The notes under the pieces: generated by a model
What the model was told of the DNA's origin: nothing
The model's input: the letters and a program-made list of their open reading frames with translations, nothing else
The model's database searches: none
Translations under genes and position numbers: made by a program
Shown: piece after piece, positions 1-8,436 of the stretch
How positions within the stretch are numbered: the first letter of the stretch is position 1
How the letters are laid out: each line of letters starts with the position of its first letter
NCBI RefSeq assembly: GCF_900129155.1
Contig: NZ_FQVF01000017.1
Coordinates: forward strand, 53,799 to 117,798
Direction: 5' to 3'
Length of the DNA stretch: 64,000 nucleotides
Origin: Marinomonas polaris DSM 16579
GTDB taxonomy: Bacteria > Pseudomonadota > Gammaproteobacteria > Pseudomonadales > Marinomonadaceae

Positions 1-453
1 GGCTCCATGTTCAGCGCCTTTTGGACGAAGTTTGTTTCGTTTTTCAGGGTAGTCTTTAAGCTCCGTCATTGTTGTTAGGAAGGTCCAAACAAGACCGTTA
101 CGCAATCGTAAATATGCACGTCCTCTAGCAACGGCAGTTTCAAAGGTAATCCAAGCGTCAATCACACCGTCTGTTTCAGTGGCATCTTCTTCTAATTGCC
201 AGTTAGTCGGACAAACACGTTTTATGGTGTCAGCGATCATGTCGCTAATGGCAGTGCGACCTTCAAGGGTTTTAATGTTCCAGGTGAAGGATATTAAGTC
301 ACGCCAATACCCATTTTCTTCAAACAGTACCGCAGCATCAGTTGGGGTATTTGAGCTAAGCGTGTTCGAAAGTTTTTCTAGCCAATCCATAACGGCTATG
401 TTGGGTTGATGCATTGTATTTAGTGAAGATGTTTTTTTTGAAGGATCCGTCAT
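1..453 (-). CDS. Flavoprotein monooxygenase-like protein, N-terminal part
   Basis: The reading frame begins at an ATG at 453 and is open to the left edge, so only 151 residues are visible. The segment resembles the NTF2/SnoaL-like domain that precedes the FAD-binding part of CzcO/FMO-type NAD(P)/FAD-dependent oxidoreductases, with stretches such as LFEENGYWRDL, TLEGRTAI and a later LRNGLVWTF strand. The nucleotide-binding GxGxxG motifs would lie beyond the edge, so the redox function is inferred from the N-terminal resemblance. It is divergent from a sigma-54 activator gene and has a -24/-12 promoter about 95 bases upstream of its start, which suggests inducible expression controlled by that activator. 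Substrate unknown. Confidence 0.7.
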   Translation of the reverse strand, partial: MTDPSKKTSSLNTMHQPNIAVMDWLEKLSNTLSSNTPTDAAVLFEENGYWRDLISFTWNIKTLEGRTAISDMIADTIKRVCPTNWQLEEDATETDGVIDAWITFETAVARGRAYLRLRNGLVWTFLTTMTELKDYPEKRNKLRPKGAEHGA

Positions 454-547
454 AAGTAACTCCAATGTAGATTATTATTTTTATTACTACCCTAATACCA
501 AGTTCATATGCTTGGTTTCATTTGAACTATATTGGTACTGAAGATGG

Positions 548-564
548 AGCAGTATGCGTGCCAA
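548..564 (-). promoter_or_regulatory. Sigma-54 (-24/-12) promoter of the flavoprotein gene
   Basis: Read on the minus strand, TTGGCACG is followed by CATA and CTGCT. The invariant GG and GC are separated by exactly 10 bases, as in the RpoN consensus (TGGCAC-N5-TTGC); the only departure is C for T just before GC. Transcription would start near 537, giving a leader of roughly 85 bases before the ATG at 453. The divergent neighbour encodes a sigma-54 activator, which fits. Confidence 0.8.
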
Positions 565-591
565 CAGATCGCCACGGATATTTTTTTGTTA

Positions 592-604
592 TAACTTTTT
601 GATT
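592..604 (-). promoter_or_regulatory. IHF-site match between promoter and activator dyads
   Basis: TAACTTTTTGATT fits the reverse form of the IHF consensus (YAANNNNTTGATW) at every defined position. It lies between the -24 element at 564 and the inverted repeat at 661-697, where DNA bending would bring a bound activator to the sigma-54 holoenzyme. IHF motifs are short and AT-rich DNA gives chance matches, so the position matters more than the match. Confidence 0.5.
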
Positions 605-660
605 TATATCGTATATTTTTTTAAAAGTAAGATTGATTAAATGATAATGTATTTCGTATT

Positions 661-697
661 CGTTACACCTGTAATGCTTTTTTGTACAAGTGTAACG
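661..697. promoter_or_regulatory. Inverted repeat, probable upstream activator site
   Basis: The arms CGTTACACCTGTA (661-673) and TACAAGTGTAACG (685-697) pair at 12 of 13 positions around an 11-base spacer. The left arm also contains a smaller dyad, TTACA-CC-TGTAA. The repeat lies about 100-135 bases upstream of the -24/-12 element, the usual distance for an enhancer bound by a sigma-54 activator. The AcoR-like protein encoded from 865 is the obvious candidate to bind it. Confidence 0.6.
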
Positions 698-864
698 TCC
701 AGTGTTCGCCTTTTAACTAAGTAGAGACGGGGAAGTTTGAGATGTTGATCTTGAGCTGGGCGATGAATCAGAATTGGGTAAAGAAGTATAGAAAGCCTGA
801 TTCTTCACGAGTAGACTGCTAGTAATCTAAAAATAAAAATAATAGCCAGGAGCAAAGAGTCTGT

Positions 865-2838
865 ATGAATAATACAAGTCAGCAACGTCGGCATATTGAT
901 GCAATACTTAGCTACAGTGGCCGTCAAGCCTTAGGTAAGCATTATTCTCCCCATGAGTTAATTGGGCGTTCTTGGCAGCGATGCCTTAATGAATATGGTT
1001 TAGACCCCAGTCAACCAAGACCAGCTCGCATTGTGACGCATCAGATTCTTCGTGAGCATCAAGATTCGGTGGATGAATTTTTGAATGTTGCGCGTGCTGG
1101 CGTTGAGCAACTTTATACGCAAATAGCAGGCTTGGGTTATGTCTTATTACTGAGTGATTATCGAGGCATTACAGTTCAGTTTTTAGGAAGTAAAAATGAC
1201 GATGAACGCTTGCATAGAGCGGGTCTGTATTTAGGCGCGGACTGGAGTGAGCAATATGCAGGTACTTGTGCGGTAGGTACTTGTATTCAAGAGCAACAGG
1301 CTTTAACTTGTCATCGTGTCGATCATTTTGATAGCTCCCATATTGGTTTGACCTGCACAGCCGCACCAATTAAAGACCCATCTGGCCAGTTATTGGCGGT
1401 GTTGGATATTTCCGCGCTTGATTCATCACGAACACCGGATAGTCAAAATTTTGCTTTGCACTTAACTCAGCTTTACGCTCGATTAATAGAGGATGCGTAT
1501 TTTTTGAGGCGATATCGGCACAGCTTGATTTTTAAGTGCGATCAGTCTCGTGAATTGGTTCAAGTAAATGGGCAGTGTTTATTTGCATTAAATGAAGATG
1601 GTGAGGTATTGGCTGCAAACACCGCTGGCCGTAGTTTATTATCGCAATGTCATATTATTGATCTGCCAACGGTATCCTTACCTACATTGTTAGAATGCCA
1701 ATGGCGGGATATTGTCTCTATTAATTACGAAAGTAAAGATGGTATCCGAGCTTTTCGTTTATCGGGAACACAGCAAACCTTGTTTGGAATGTTGATAGAG
1801 CCCGCCACAAATGTGCCTTATCAGCCTCAACTTTCACAAATACTGGCTACTCAAGAAGAGTCTGTTTTTCAACTTGATGGATTGAGTGCGGATGATCCAG
1901 CCATGCGTAAAACGATTAGTCTGGCAAAACGGCTACGTCATCGAGATATGAATCTACTGATTTTAGGTGACACAGGCACTGGGAAAGAGGTGTTAGCACA
2001 AGCGATTCATGACTCAAGCCATCGTGCACAGAAACCTTATATAGCTGTTAATTGTGCTGCGATTCCTGAATCTTTAATTGAAAGCGAGCTTTTTGGCTAT
2101 GCGCCTGGAACCTTTACTGGTGGGCGTGCAAAAGGGGCAAAGGGATTAATTCAGCAGGCGAGTGGTGGCACTCTTTTTCTCGATGAGATTGGGGATATGC
2201 CCCTACATTTGCAAACCCGTTTACTCCGCGTATTGGCTGAAGGGCAAGTTATGCCGTTAGGCGCTCTCCAAGCGGTTGATGTGGATGTTCGTGTGTTAGC
2301 GGCCACACATTGCAATCTCGCTCAACTCATTAAAGAGGGGCGTTTCAGAGAAGATTTATTTTATCGACTTAATGGCGCTACATTAAATCTGCCCACTCTT
2401 AAAGCACGTGCTGATAAACCATATCTCATTCAAATGCTATTAAAGAAAATTAATCCAGTAGTGAGATTAAGAGCCGACGCGATGAGCGCACTTTTAGCCC
2501 ATGAATGGCCAGGTAATATCCGCCAACTTGTTAATACATTAACCTTTGCTGATGCCATCTGTGAAACTGATGAAATTTCTATACAGCACCTCCCCGAAGA
2601 GTTTTTTATCCATCAAAATGGATTGGTTGAACCATTCATTCCGCTTCATCCAATTACAACTACTTATGTTAATTGTCAGGAGTCTTCTACTGACGATTCT
2701 GAGCAACAATTTTTATTAAATTTATTACGACAGCAGCGTTGGAATATATCCGCTGTTGCCAAACAATTGGGTGTGTCACGACCCACGATATATCGTCGTA
2801 TGACAAAGCATCAAATAGTTCAGCCAAAGAATAGGTAA
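865..2838 (+). CDS. Sigma-54-dependent activator, AcoR type (GAF, AAA+, Fis HTH)
   Basis: A 657-residue enhancer-binding protein. The N-terminal third is the GAF-type sensory region of AcoR-like regulators. The AAA+ domain has Walker A GDTGTGKE near residue 367, Walker B LFLDEIGD near 440 and R-finger sequences such as RFREDLFYRL. A Fis-type helix-turn-helix (ISAVAKQLGVSRPTIYRR) closes the protein. The loop that contacts sigma-54 reads GTFTGG instead of GAFTGA; the T at position 2 occurs in AcoR relatives to my knowledge, while the final G is less usual. There is no receiver domain, so it should respond to a small molecule, not a kinase. AGGAGC stands 11 bases before the ATG. It probably activates the divergent flavoprotein gene. 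The ligand cannot be read from sequence. Confidence 0.9.
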   Translation: MNNTSQQRRHIDAILSYSGRQALGKHYSPHELIGRSWQRCLNEYGLDPSQPRPARIVTHQILREHQDSVDEFLNVARAGVEQLYTQIAGLGYVLLLSDYRGITVQFLGSKNDDERLHRAGLYLGADWSEQYAGTCAVGTCIQEQQALTCHRVDHFDSSHIGLTCTAAPIKDPSGQLLAVLDISALDSSRTPDSQNFALHLTQLYARLIEDAYFLRRYRHSLIFKCDQSRELVQVNGQCLFALNEDGEVLAANTAGRSLLSQCHIIDLPTVSLPTLLECQWRDIVSINYESKDGIRAFRLSGTQQTLFGMLIEPATNVPYQPQLSQILATQEESVFQLDGLSADDPAMRKTISLAKRLRHRDMNLLILGDTGTGKEVLAQAIHDSSHRAQKPYIAVNCAAIPESLIESELFGYAPGTFTGGRAKGAKGLIQQASGGTLFLDEIGDMPLHLQTRLLRVLAEGQVMPLGALQAVDVDVRVLAATHCNLAQLIKEGRFREDLFYRLNGATLNLPTLKARADKPYLIQMLLKKINPVVRLRADAMSALLAHEWPGNIRQLVNTLTFADAICETDEISIQHLPEEFFIHQNGLVEPFIPLHPITTTYVNCQESSTDDSEQQFLLNLLRQQRWNISAVAKQLGVSRPTIYRRMTKHQIVQPKNR

Positions 2839-3066
2839 TTACTAATGTAAAAAGTTACTGTGAAACATTGCTGTAAAAAAATACGGTGAGAATTTAAGCC
2901 TTGATTCCACATCCCTGACTTATGATGACTTTTCTTTTGAGTGAATTACTGAAGAAAAGGAAGATTTAGCCGTTATTATTCTATAGTAGAAGTGATTTTT
3001 CTGGGAAAGATATGAAGGATTCTTTCTTCATCTCAGTTTTTCATAGCAATGTCGCAGGGTATTTTT

Positions 3067-3969
3067 ATGATTAGTATTGAACAAATGGCTATTGTATTAG
3101 ATACATTACCAGACCCTGCATTTATCCTGTCGCGCAGTGGTAAATATATCGCCGTGTTTGGTGGGCGTGATGCTCGTTATTACCATAGCAGTGATGGGCT
3201 TGTTGGTTTGCGTATTACCGATATTGTTGAAAATGAGAAGGCTGATTGGTTTCTTGAGCAAATTGAGTTGGCACTAGACTCAGGTCAGCTGTTAATCAAA
3301 GAATATGAACTGAACAGTCTAGATATTAATATAGAGTCTATAGATGGACCGAAGCATTCTCTTTGGTTTGAAGGCCGTATTCAGAGGCTCGATTTTTTGG
3401 TTGACGGCGAGGCTGTCGTATTGTGGGTCGCCAGTAACATTTCAGAGCGGCACGAGCTGGAAATTAAGCTGAGAACACTTAGTGATACAGATCAGCTCAC
3501 AGGACTTTTCAATCGAAGGAAACTTGAGCGAGATCTAGCTCTTCATTACGATGCGTTCGAGCGGTATGCTGTCCCAGCGTCTATTTTGATGTTTGACCTT
3601 GATAACCTTAAAAAAATAAATGATACCTTGGGTCATTACTCCGGTGATGAAATTATCAGGACGATAGGTGATATTTGTCGATCAGAACTCAGAAAAACTG
3701 ACATTGCGTGTCGCTTTGGCGGTGATGAATTTGTTATTGGTTTGCCAAATATCAATTTGAAAGATGCGGTGACGTTTGCTAATCGACTACGAAAGCATTT
3801 CAAGTTGGAGTTGAACCGATTTTCTACTGAGGATATACCTATTAGTATTAGCATAGGTGTCGTGACTATGGAGCCTGCGGATCGATCTTATGAGGAGACA
3901 TTGAGACGTGCTGACGATGCTTTGTATGAGGCAAAAAGAAGTGGCAAAGATCAGGTAAGATTGGGTTAA
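3067..3969 (+). CDS. PAS-GGDEF diguanylate cyclase
   Basis: A soluble protein of 300 residues. Residues 1-130 form a PAS-like sensor (DTLPDPAFILSRSGKYIAVF), and a short linker leads to a GGDEF domain that would make c-di-GMP from two GTP. The active site is intact (RFGGDEF near residue 216), and RKTD five residues before it is a canonical RxxD inhibitory site, so product feedback is expected. ATG 3067 is preferred over ATG 3049 because GCAGGG sits a suitable distance upstream of it. The gene stands alone, with 228 bases before it and a strong terminator after it. The signal sensed by the PAS domain is unknown. Confidence 0.9.
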   Translation: MISIEQMAIVLDTLPDPAFILSRSGKYIAVFGGRDARYYHSSDGLVGLRITDIVENEKADWFLEQIELALDSGQLLIKEYELNSLDINIESIDGPKHSLWFEGRIQRLDFLVDGEAVVLWVASNISERHELEIKLRTLSDTDQLTGLFNRRKLERDLALHYDAFERYAVPASILMFDLDNLKKINDTLGHYSGDEIIRTIGDICRSELRKTDIACRFGGDEFVIGLPNINLKDAVTFANRLRKHFKLELNRFSTEDIPISISIGVVTMEPADRSYEETLRRADDALYEAKRSGKDQVRLG

Positions 3970-4036
3970 TATCCTTTTAGGCATCGAAGACTAAGTAGTA
4001 TTCGTGCTCTGTTCAGTTGATGATTAAATATTTTAT

Positions 4037-4069
4037 GAAAAACGGCTTCTGTTGCAGAAGCCGTTTTTC
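4037..4069. terminator. Bidirectional intrinsic terminator
   Basis: A perfect 14-base stem (GAAAAACGGCTTCT with its complement) encloses the loop GTTGC, with A- and T-rich flanks. It lies between convergent genes, the GGDEF protein on the plus strand and the glutaredoxin-like gene on the minus strand, and can serve both. Confidence 0.85.
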
Positions 4070-4109
4070 GTTTAAGCATTAGAAATATTAGTTTTGCTTA
4101 TTTTTAGTG

Positions 4110-4481
4110 TTAAGCAAAGCGTTTTTCTAGGTAGCTGATGATCTGTGAAGATTCGTACATCCATTCCACTTTTCCATCTTTCTCAATACGCAGGCAAGGC
4201 ACTTTTACTTTACCGCCGCCTTCAAGTAACTCAGTACGGTGAGCTGAACCTTCTGGTGCGTTACGCTTTTCAATAGGTAGGTTTAGCTTGTACATGGCTC
4301 TGCGTGTTTTAGTGCAAAATGGGCAGGCGGCGAATTGATAAAGCGAAAAATCTTTAAGTTCTTGATTAATCTCTTGTTGCTTTTCTGGTGTGCGCTTTTT
4401 CTTAGATCCGCGGGTAATAAGATCAACAGCTATGATGATGTAGCCTAGAAGGTTACGGATGAGATTTATCAATAATTTCAT
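4110..4481 (-). CDS. Membrane-anchored glutaredoxin/GST-N-like protein
   Basis: A 123-residue protein with a hydrophobic N-terminal segment (about residues 3-22), a basic linker (RGSKKKR), then a thioredoxin-fold domain carrying the CPFC redox motif near residue 54 (FAACPFCTKTRR). The later KVPCL piece supplies the cis-proline region (VPCL) of glutaredoxins and GST N-terminal domains. The family uses glutathione for disulfide or mixed-disulfide exchange. The anchor suggests work at the inner face of the membrane, although topology is not proved. It has its own terminator and no operon partner. Confidence 0.8.
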   Translation of the reverse strand: MKLLINLIRNLLGYIIIAVDLITRGSKKKRTPEKQQEINQELKDFSLYQFAACPFCTKTRRAMYKLNLPIEKRNAPEGSAHRTELLEGGGKVKVPCLRIEKDGKVEWMYESSQIISYLEKRFA

Positions 4482-4655
4482 GCAGGACGCTCGCTTGTTC
4501 TCAGAACTAAATGAATAAGAGTAATGTCAGTGCGCGCCATTCTAGCGGTAAAGTGTTAATGATTTAAGGGCTAGAGATAAATGTTTTTAATTTGTGCTCT
4601 GGTATGTGTCATTATCAAGCGCTATTCGCTGAATTTATAATCCTTTGGAGTAAGT

Positions 4656-4847
4656 ATGAATAATAAAATTATAGGTATTATTTTAGTTATCGCTGGTGCT
4701 GCTTTGGCTGTATGGGGTTACAACATTTACGATGCGGCTAGCTCTCAAGTAACTCGTGCCTTAAGCGGTGAAACGCCAGTAGAAGCTTGGGTCGGCATGG
4801 TCGGTGGTATTGTTTGTGTATTAGTTGGTCTAACAAGACTGAAATAA
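4656..4847 (+). CDS. DUF3185 family small membrane protein
   Basis: A 63-residue protein with two hydrophobic segments (residues about 5-22 and 45-60) separated by a short polar loop with SSQVTRALSGE. The pattern NNKIIGIILVIAGAALAVWGY matches the DUF3185 family of marine gammaproteobacteria, whose function is not known. A good ribosome-binding site (TTGGAGTAAGT) precedes the ATG, and a TATAAT hexamer lies at 4636-4641. The next gene follows after 26 bases and may be cotranscribed. Confidence 0.8.
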   Translation: MNNKIIGIILVIAGAALAVWGYNIYDAASSQVTRALSGETPVEAWVGMVGGIVCVLVGLTRLK

Positions 4848-4873
4848 GTGCTGATTTTGTAGAATAGTGTGAG

Positions 4874-5362
4874 ATGAAAATAGAGGTTGAAGATTTCATG
4901 GAAAAAAGAAACAAAGTGTATTTGGATAGCTTTCTCCATTCTTTACCTCTAGAAGTTGCCGAAAAATACACTTCGTTTAGTGCAGGTTACTACTGTGCCG
5001 ATGAGTACAATGCCAACATTTGTGCCGATTTGATTATGCGTGGTGAAAAACAGGCATCTTGCAGTATGAAACATTGGTACAGCTATGAAGGTGAAGCTAT
5101 GCCAGAGGTTGGTCACTTACTAGTTGTGACCAATTGGGATGGTAAGCCTGTGTGCATTGTGGAAATTACTTCTGTTACAGAGTGTCGATATTGTGATGTT
5201 AGTGCTGAATTTGCCGCAGCAGAAGGTGAGGGTGATAAAACCTTGGCTTGGTGGCGTGAAGCGCACTGGGCGTTTTTATCCGCGGAGTGCGAGGAATTAG
5301 ATATTGAGCCAACGGAAGATATGTTACTGGTGTTAGAGCGCTTTAAGGTTGTTTATCAATAG
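4874..5362 (+). CDS. ASCH domain protein
   Basis: A 162-residue protein. After a helical N-terminus, residues about 40-155 form an ASCH fold: the GEKQASCSMKHWY segment, the strand VGHLLVVTNWDGKPVCIVEITSV, and the late WWREAHWAFL helix are typical of the family related to PUA domains. Members bind RNA or act on modified nucleosides; the precise role here is unknown. An internal ATG at 4898 is an alternative start, and neither start has a strong ribosome-binding site. It lies 26 bases after the DUF3185 gene on the same strand. Confidence 0.75.
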   Translation: MKIEVEDFMEKRNKVYLDSFLHSLPLEVAEKYTSFSAGYYCADEYNANICADLIMRGEKQASCSMKHWYSYEGEAMPEVGHLLVVTNWDGKPVCIVEITSVTECRYCDVSAEFAAAEGEGDKTLAWWREAHWAFLSAECEELDIEPTEDMLLVLERFKVVYQ

Positions 5363-5403
5363 GGAAATATTAATAAGTTGGCCTTTTCGCGCTTAGCTTT
5401 GAG

Positions 5404-6165
5404 TTAATCCCAGTTTATCTCAGCAAGTGATTCAAAGCTTGGGCGAGCAAAATAGTAACCTTGGAACAGATGGATGCCCATGTCTTGTAAAACTTGGTAT
5501 TCGGCTTTTGTTTCGACCCCTTCAGCGACAATTATCATATTCAGTTCGTTAAACAGGTTTACCAAATTTCGTACGATGATTTGGCGCTTTTTGTCTTGGT
5601 CTATGTTCTTGATTAACGCTATATCAATTTTTGTGATATCTGTTCTAAGGTCGGCAAGTTGGTTTAAACCGTTGAACCCTGAGCCAAAGTCATCTGTAGC
5701 GGTTAAAAAACCTTGTTGCTGATAATGCTGGATGATTGACTCTAAGTGTTTGCTGTCCGTAATTTGTTCGTTTTCAGTGAATTCGAAAATGATCTTTTCT
5801 TTTGGAAATTGATATTCTTCCGCTGCGTTTAGCGTGGTTCGAATACAAAGTTCTGGCTTGTAAACCGCATTAGGTAAGAAGTTAATACTAAGAAAGCAGT
5901 GTTTATGGACTTCTAGCTCTGCTGCAAGTTTTATGGCTTTCACTCGACAACTTTGATCAAAACGATAGCGATTGGTTTCATTGACGTTTTGAAAAACCTG
6001 AAATGCACTTTCTTGATTTAAGCCACGAACAAGCGCTTCTTGTGCGAAAACGGTTTTGGTTTGGCTATTAATAATCGGCTGAAACGCCATAGTGAAGTCG
6101 AAGCCTAAGTCACATCCAGTTGAACATTCTGCGCAGCCTAGTTTTCGGAAGTCCTTCTGTTTCAT
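5404..6165 (-). CDS. EAL domain c-di-GMP phosphodiesterase with Cys-rich N-terminus
   Basis: A 253-residue, single-domain EAL protein. The signature motifs are present: QEALVRG near residue 42, the metal-binding FEFTENE, TDDFGSGFNG, a KIDIALIK lysine, VAEGVET and QGYYFARP. All suggest an active enzyme that opens c-di-GMP to pGpG. Ahead of the domain, Cys11, Cys14 and Cys18 (CAECSTGC) form a compact cysteine cluster that could bind a metal or respond to redox; this is inference. No receiver or membrane segment is present. The gene is monocistronic and faces away from the FMN reductase gene. Confidence 0.88.
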   Translation of the reverse strand: MKQKDFRKLGCAECSTGCDLGFDFTMAFQPIINSQTKTVFAQEALVRGLNQESAFQVFQNVNETNRYRFDQSCRVKAIKLAAELEVHKHCFLSINFLPNAVYKPELCIRTTLNAAEEYQFPKEKIIFEFTENEQITDSKHLESIIQHYQQQGFLTATDDFGSGFNGLNQLADLRTDITKIDIALIKNIDQDKKRQIIVRNLVNLFNELNMIIVAEGVETKAEYQVLQDMGIHLFQGYYFARPSFESLAEINWD

Positions 6166-6403
6166 GTTGCGACTCTCTTGTTTAATACTTGGGTATGTAG
6201 GGAATAGATAGATGTTTCTTATACATATAATCCCCTATCACAATGATTTCTATGGAGTATTAAACAATAGAGCTTTCGTTGGTAATTTACCAGTGATGCG
6301 TCATTTCTTTCAAAGATTTGCTATCGTGTGGGTTTTATTCCATCTTTCTTCGGTGGATGTTATTGAAGCATTTGATGGCGATGATTTTAATAGGTGATTG
6401 TTT

Positions 6404-7063
6404 ATGAAGATTTTAATGTTCCTTGGTACCGTTAGAGACAGTACACCGCCGCGGCCTGCTCGTTTAGGTGAAAGGGTAGCGAAAGCATGCTTAGCGTCTT
6501 TTTCATCTCAGCATGGCGATCATGAAATAGAGTTGGTAGACGCTTTAGATTATCCGTTAGAACCGATTTTTAAGCCTCATTTTTCCTATTCGAAAAGTCA
6601 GGTTCCATCTGAATTGGATGAGCTAGCTAAGAAAATAGCCTCCGCTGATGGTTATATAATGGTAAGTCCAGAATACAACCATTCAATGAGTCCTGCATTG
6701 GCGAACTTACTGAATCATTTTGGTAGCTCTTTGTTTTCATACAAGCCAAGTGCCATAGTGACTTATTCAGCAGGCCAATGGGGTGGCATGCGAGCGGCAA
6801 TCGGCATGCGAACCTTTTTGTCAGAGCTAGGCTGTTTGCCAGTATCATCTATGATTCATGTTCCAAAAGCGCAAAATATCTTTTCTGAAGACGGAGGTTT
6901 GCTAGAGGGCGAAGACCAATCTGAATGGTTTGGATACTTTGGGCGTACGTTTAACCAATTGATTTGGTGGGCTCAGGCAGCGGTGAATCACAAAACGCAC
7001 ATTGATCCTCAAGATATGATTCGGGCCTTCACAAGAGATCCTTCCCAAAGAAATGCGCCTTAG
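6404..7063 (+). CDS. NADPH-dependent FMN reductase family protein
   Basis: A 219-residue flavodoxin-fold protein. The N-terminal strand MKILMFLGTVRDSTPPRPA and the loop SPEYNHSMSPALANLLNHF around residue 85 are the FMN-contacting motifs of the family, and SAGQWGG follows. Members reduce FMN or quinones with NAD(P)H in the cytoplasm. ATG 6404 is chosen over TTG 6398 because AGGTG lies seven bases before it. The gene has 238 bases of non-coding DNA upstream and no close downstream partner on the same strand. Confidence 0.85.
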   Translation: MKILMFLGTVRDSTPPRPARLGERVAKACLASFSSQHGDHEIELVDALDYPLEPIFKPHFSYSKSQVPSELDELAKKIASADGYIMVSPEYNHSMSPALANLLNHFGSSLFSYKPSAIVTYSAGQWGGMRAAIGMRTFLSELGCLPVSSMIHVPKAQNIFSEDGGLLEGEDQSEWFGYFGRTFNQLIWWAQAAVNHKTHIDPQDMIRAFTRDPSQRNAP

Positions 7064-7185
7064 TTTGGCTTAAACGAAAACGTTAAGTCGTTTGGAAGCA
7101 AGCAATTTGCTATTAATCCTGTCCTTAATAATTCCTTAATTAATAAGCGCTATTGTTTGGGTAATAAACATTGAGAGATCTCACC

Positions 7186-8436
7186 ATGGATTTTGCCCAA
7201 AAAGCGTTAAAGCGAGTTGCCGTTTCAGGTTTGATCATCAGTATTGTTGCTGGTGCTGCAGGATGGAAAATCGCCAAAGAAAGCGCAGAGCAAGAAACGG
7301 TTAATTTGGCTTTAGAGGTCTCTCAAAGTATCGTTTCGCATTTTGATATAGTGAATGCTTCCATTGATAATCTCGCGGTAAGGGCGCAGCAAGCGACTGA
7401 TAATCTAGTGTTAGATTGGTTTGATATAGCGGAGCTTTATGACAAGGATGGGGTCAAGATTTCTGAGTCCATTACTGCAGCGGGTGAATTAATAGAAACC
7501 GCTTTACCTCATCATGAAAAGCCAAGTTATCAGCAAGCGTCTTATCAAAGTTTGACTTTAAATGACGGTAATTGGGCGTTAAGAACTTTCGTACCTATAA
7601 AAAATAATGGGCATATTTGGGGGTATTTGGAAGGTGTTCGAATGGTGCCGGAATGGCAACGTGCAGATATTCGTAACTTCTCATTGTTGCTTGCATTAAT
7701 TTCCGCGGGAGCTGCATGGTTATGTGCTCTGGTAATTTATCCGCTAATTTTGATCTTGAACAAAGAAAATCAGCATTATATTGAAAAAATTAAACAATCC
7801 AATATAGACATGATGTATGCCATGGGGAAAGCCATTGCTTTACGAGATTCTGATACGGGTGCGCATAATTACCGTGTAGCGTGGATAGCATCAGAATTGG
7901 CTGAAGCTTATGGCCTAGATAATGAAGCTATGAAAGCGCTGATATTAGGAAGCTATCTCCATGATATAGGTAAAATTGCTATATCAGACAAGATTTTACT
8001 TAAACCTGGAAAACTGTCAGAAGATGAGATGGCAGTAATGAAAACCCATGTTCAAGAGGGGGTGGTAATGGTCGATGGTATTGCTTGGTTAAGTGATGCA
8101 AAAACTGTAATAGAGGCGCATCATGAAAAGTGGGACGGTAGTGGTTATCCTCATCGTTTAGTTGGTAAAGCCATTCCGATCAGCGCTCGTATATTTGCTA
8201 TAGCGGATGTTTTTGACGCTTTGTGCTCTAAACGCCCATATAAAGAACCATTCAGTTACGATAAAGCCTTGTCGATTATTCAGGAGAGCCAAGGATCTCA
8301 TTTTGATCCGTCTCTTGTTGCGCTGTTTGAAGGATTAGCAAAAGGATTTTATAGCACTATCTCTATTGCCGATGAAGCATCGTGTCGTACTTTAATGTCT
8401 AACAAAATCGATAAATATTTCTACAACACCAAATAA
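7186..8436 (+). CDS. HD-GYP domain c-di-GMP phosphodiesterase, membrane-bound
   Basis: A 416-residue inner-membrane protein with a TM segment near residues 12-30, an extracytoplasmic sensor loop of about 130 residues, a second TM segment near 168-190, and a cytoplasmic HD-GYP domain. The metal site HDIGK (about residue 260) and the DGSGYP loop (about 317) are both intact, so it should hydrolyse c-di-GMP to GMP. ATG 7186 is preferred over TTG 7171, since GAGAG precedes it and the TM segment then starts sensibly. The loop has no family I can name, so the stimulus is unknown. Confidence 0.88.
   Translation: MDFAQKALKRVAVSGLIISIVAGAAGWKIAKESAEQETVNLALEVSQSIVSHFDIVNASIDNLAVRAQQATDNLVLDWFDIAELYDKDGVKISESITAAGELIETALPHHEKPSYQQASYQSLTLNDGNWALRTFVPIKNNGHIWGYLEGVRMVPEWQRADIRNFSLLLALISAGAAWLCALVIYPLILILNKENQHYIEKIKQSNIDMMYAMGKAIALRDSDTGAHNYRVAWIASELAEAYGLDNEAMKALILGSYLHDIGKIAISDKILLKPGKLSEDEMAVMKTHVQEGVVMVDGIAWLSDAKTVIEAHHEKWDGSGYPHRLVGKAIPISARIFAIADVFDALCSKRPYKEPFSYDKALSIIQESQGSHFDPSLVALFEGLAKGFYSTISIADEASCRTLMSNKIDKYFYNTK

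Noticed and set aside
179..409. 76-codon plus-strand frame
   Set aside because: It is antisense to the flavoprotein gene, which has a better protein pattern and promoter.
6212..6397. 61-codon plus-strand frame between the EAL and FMN reductase genes
   Set aside because: No ribosome-binding site or recognisable family; composition looks like chance.
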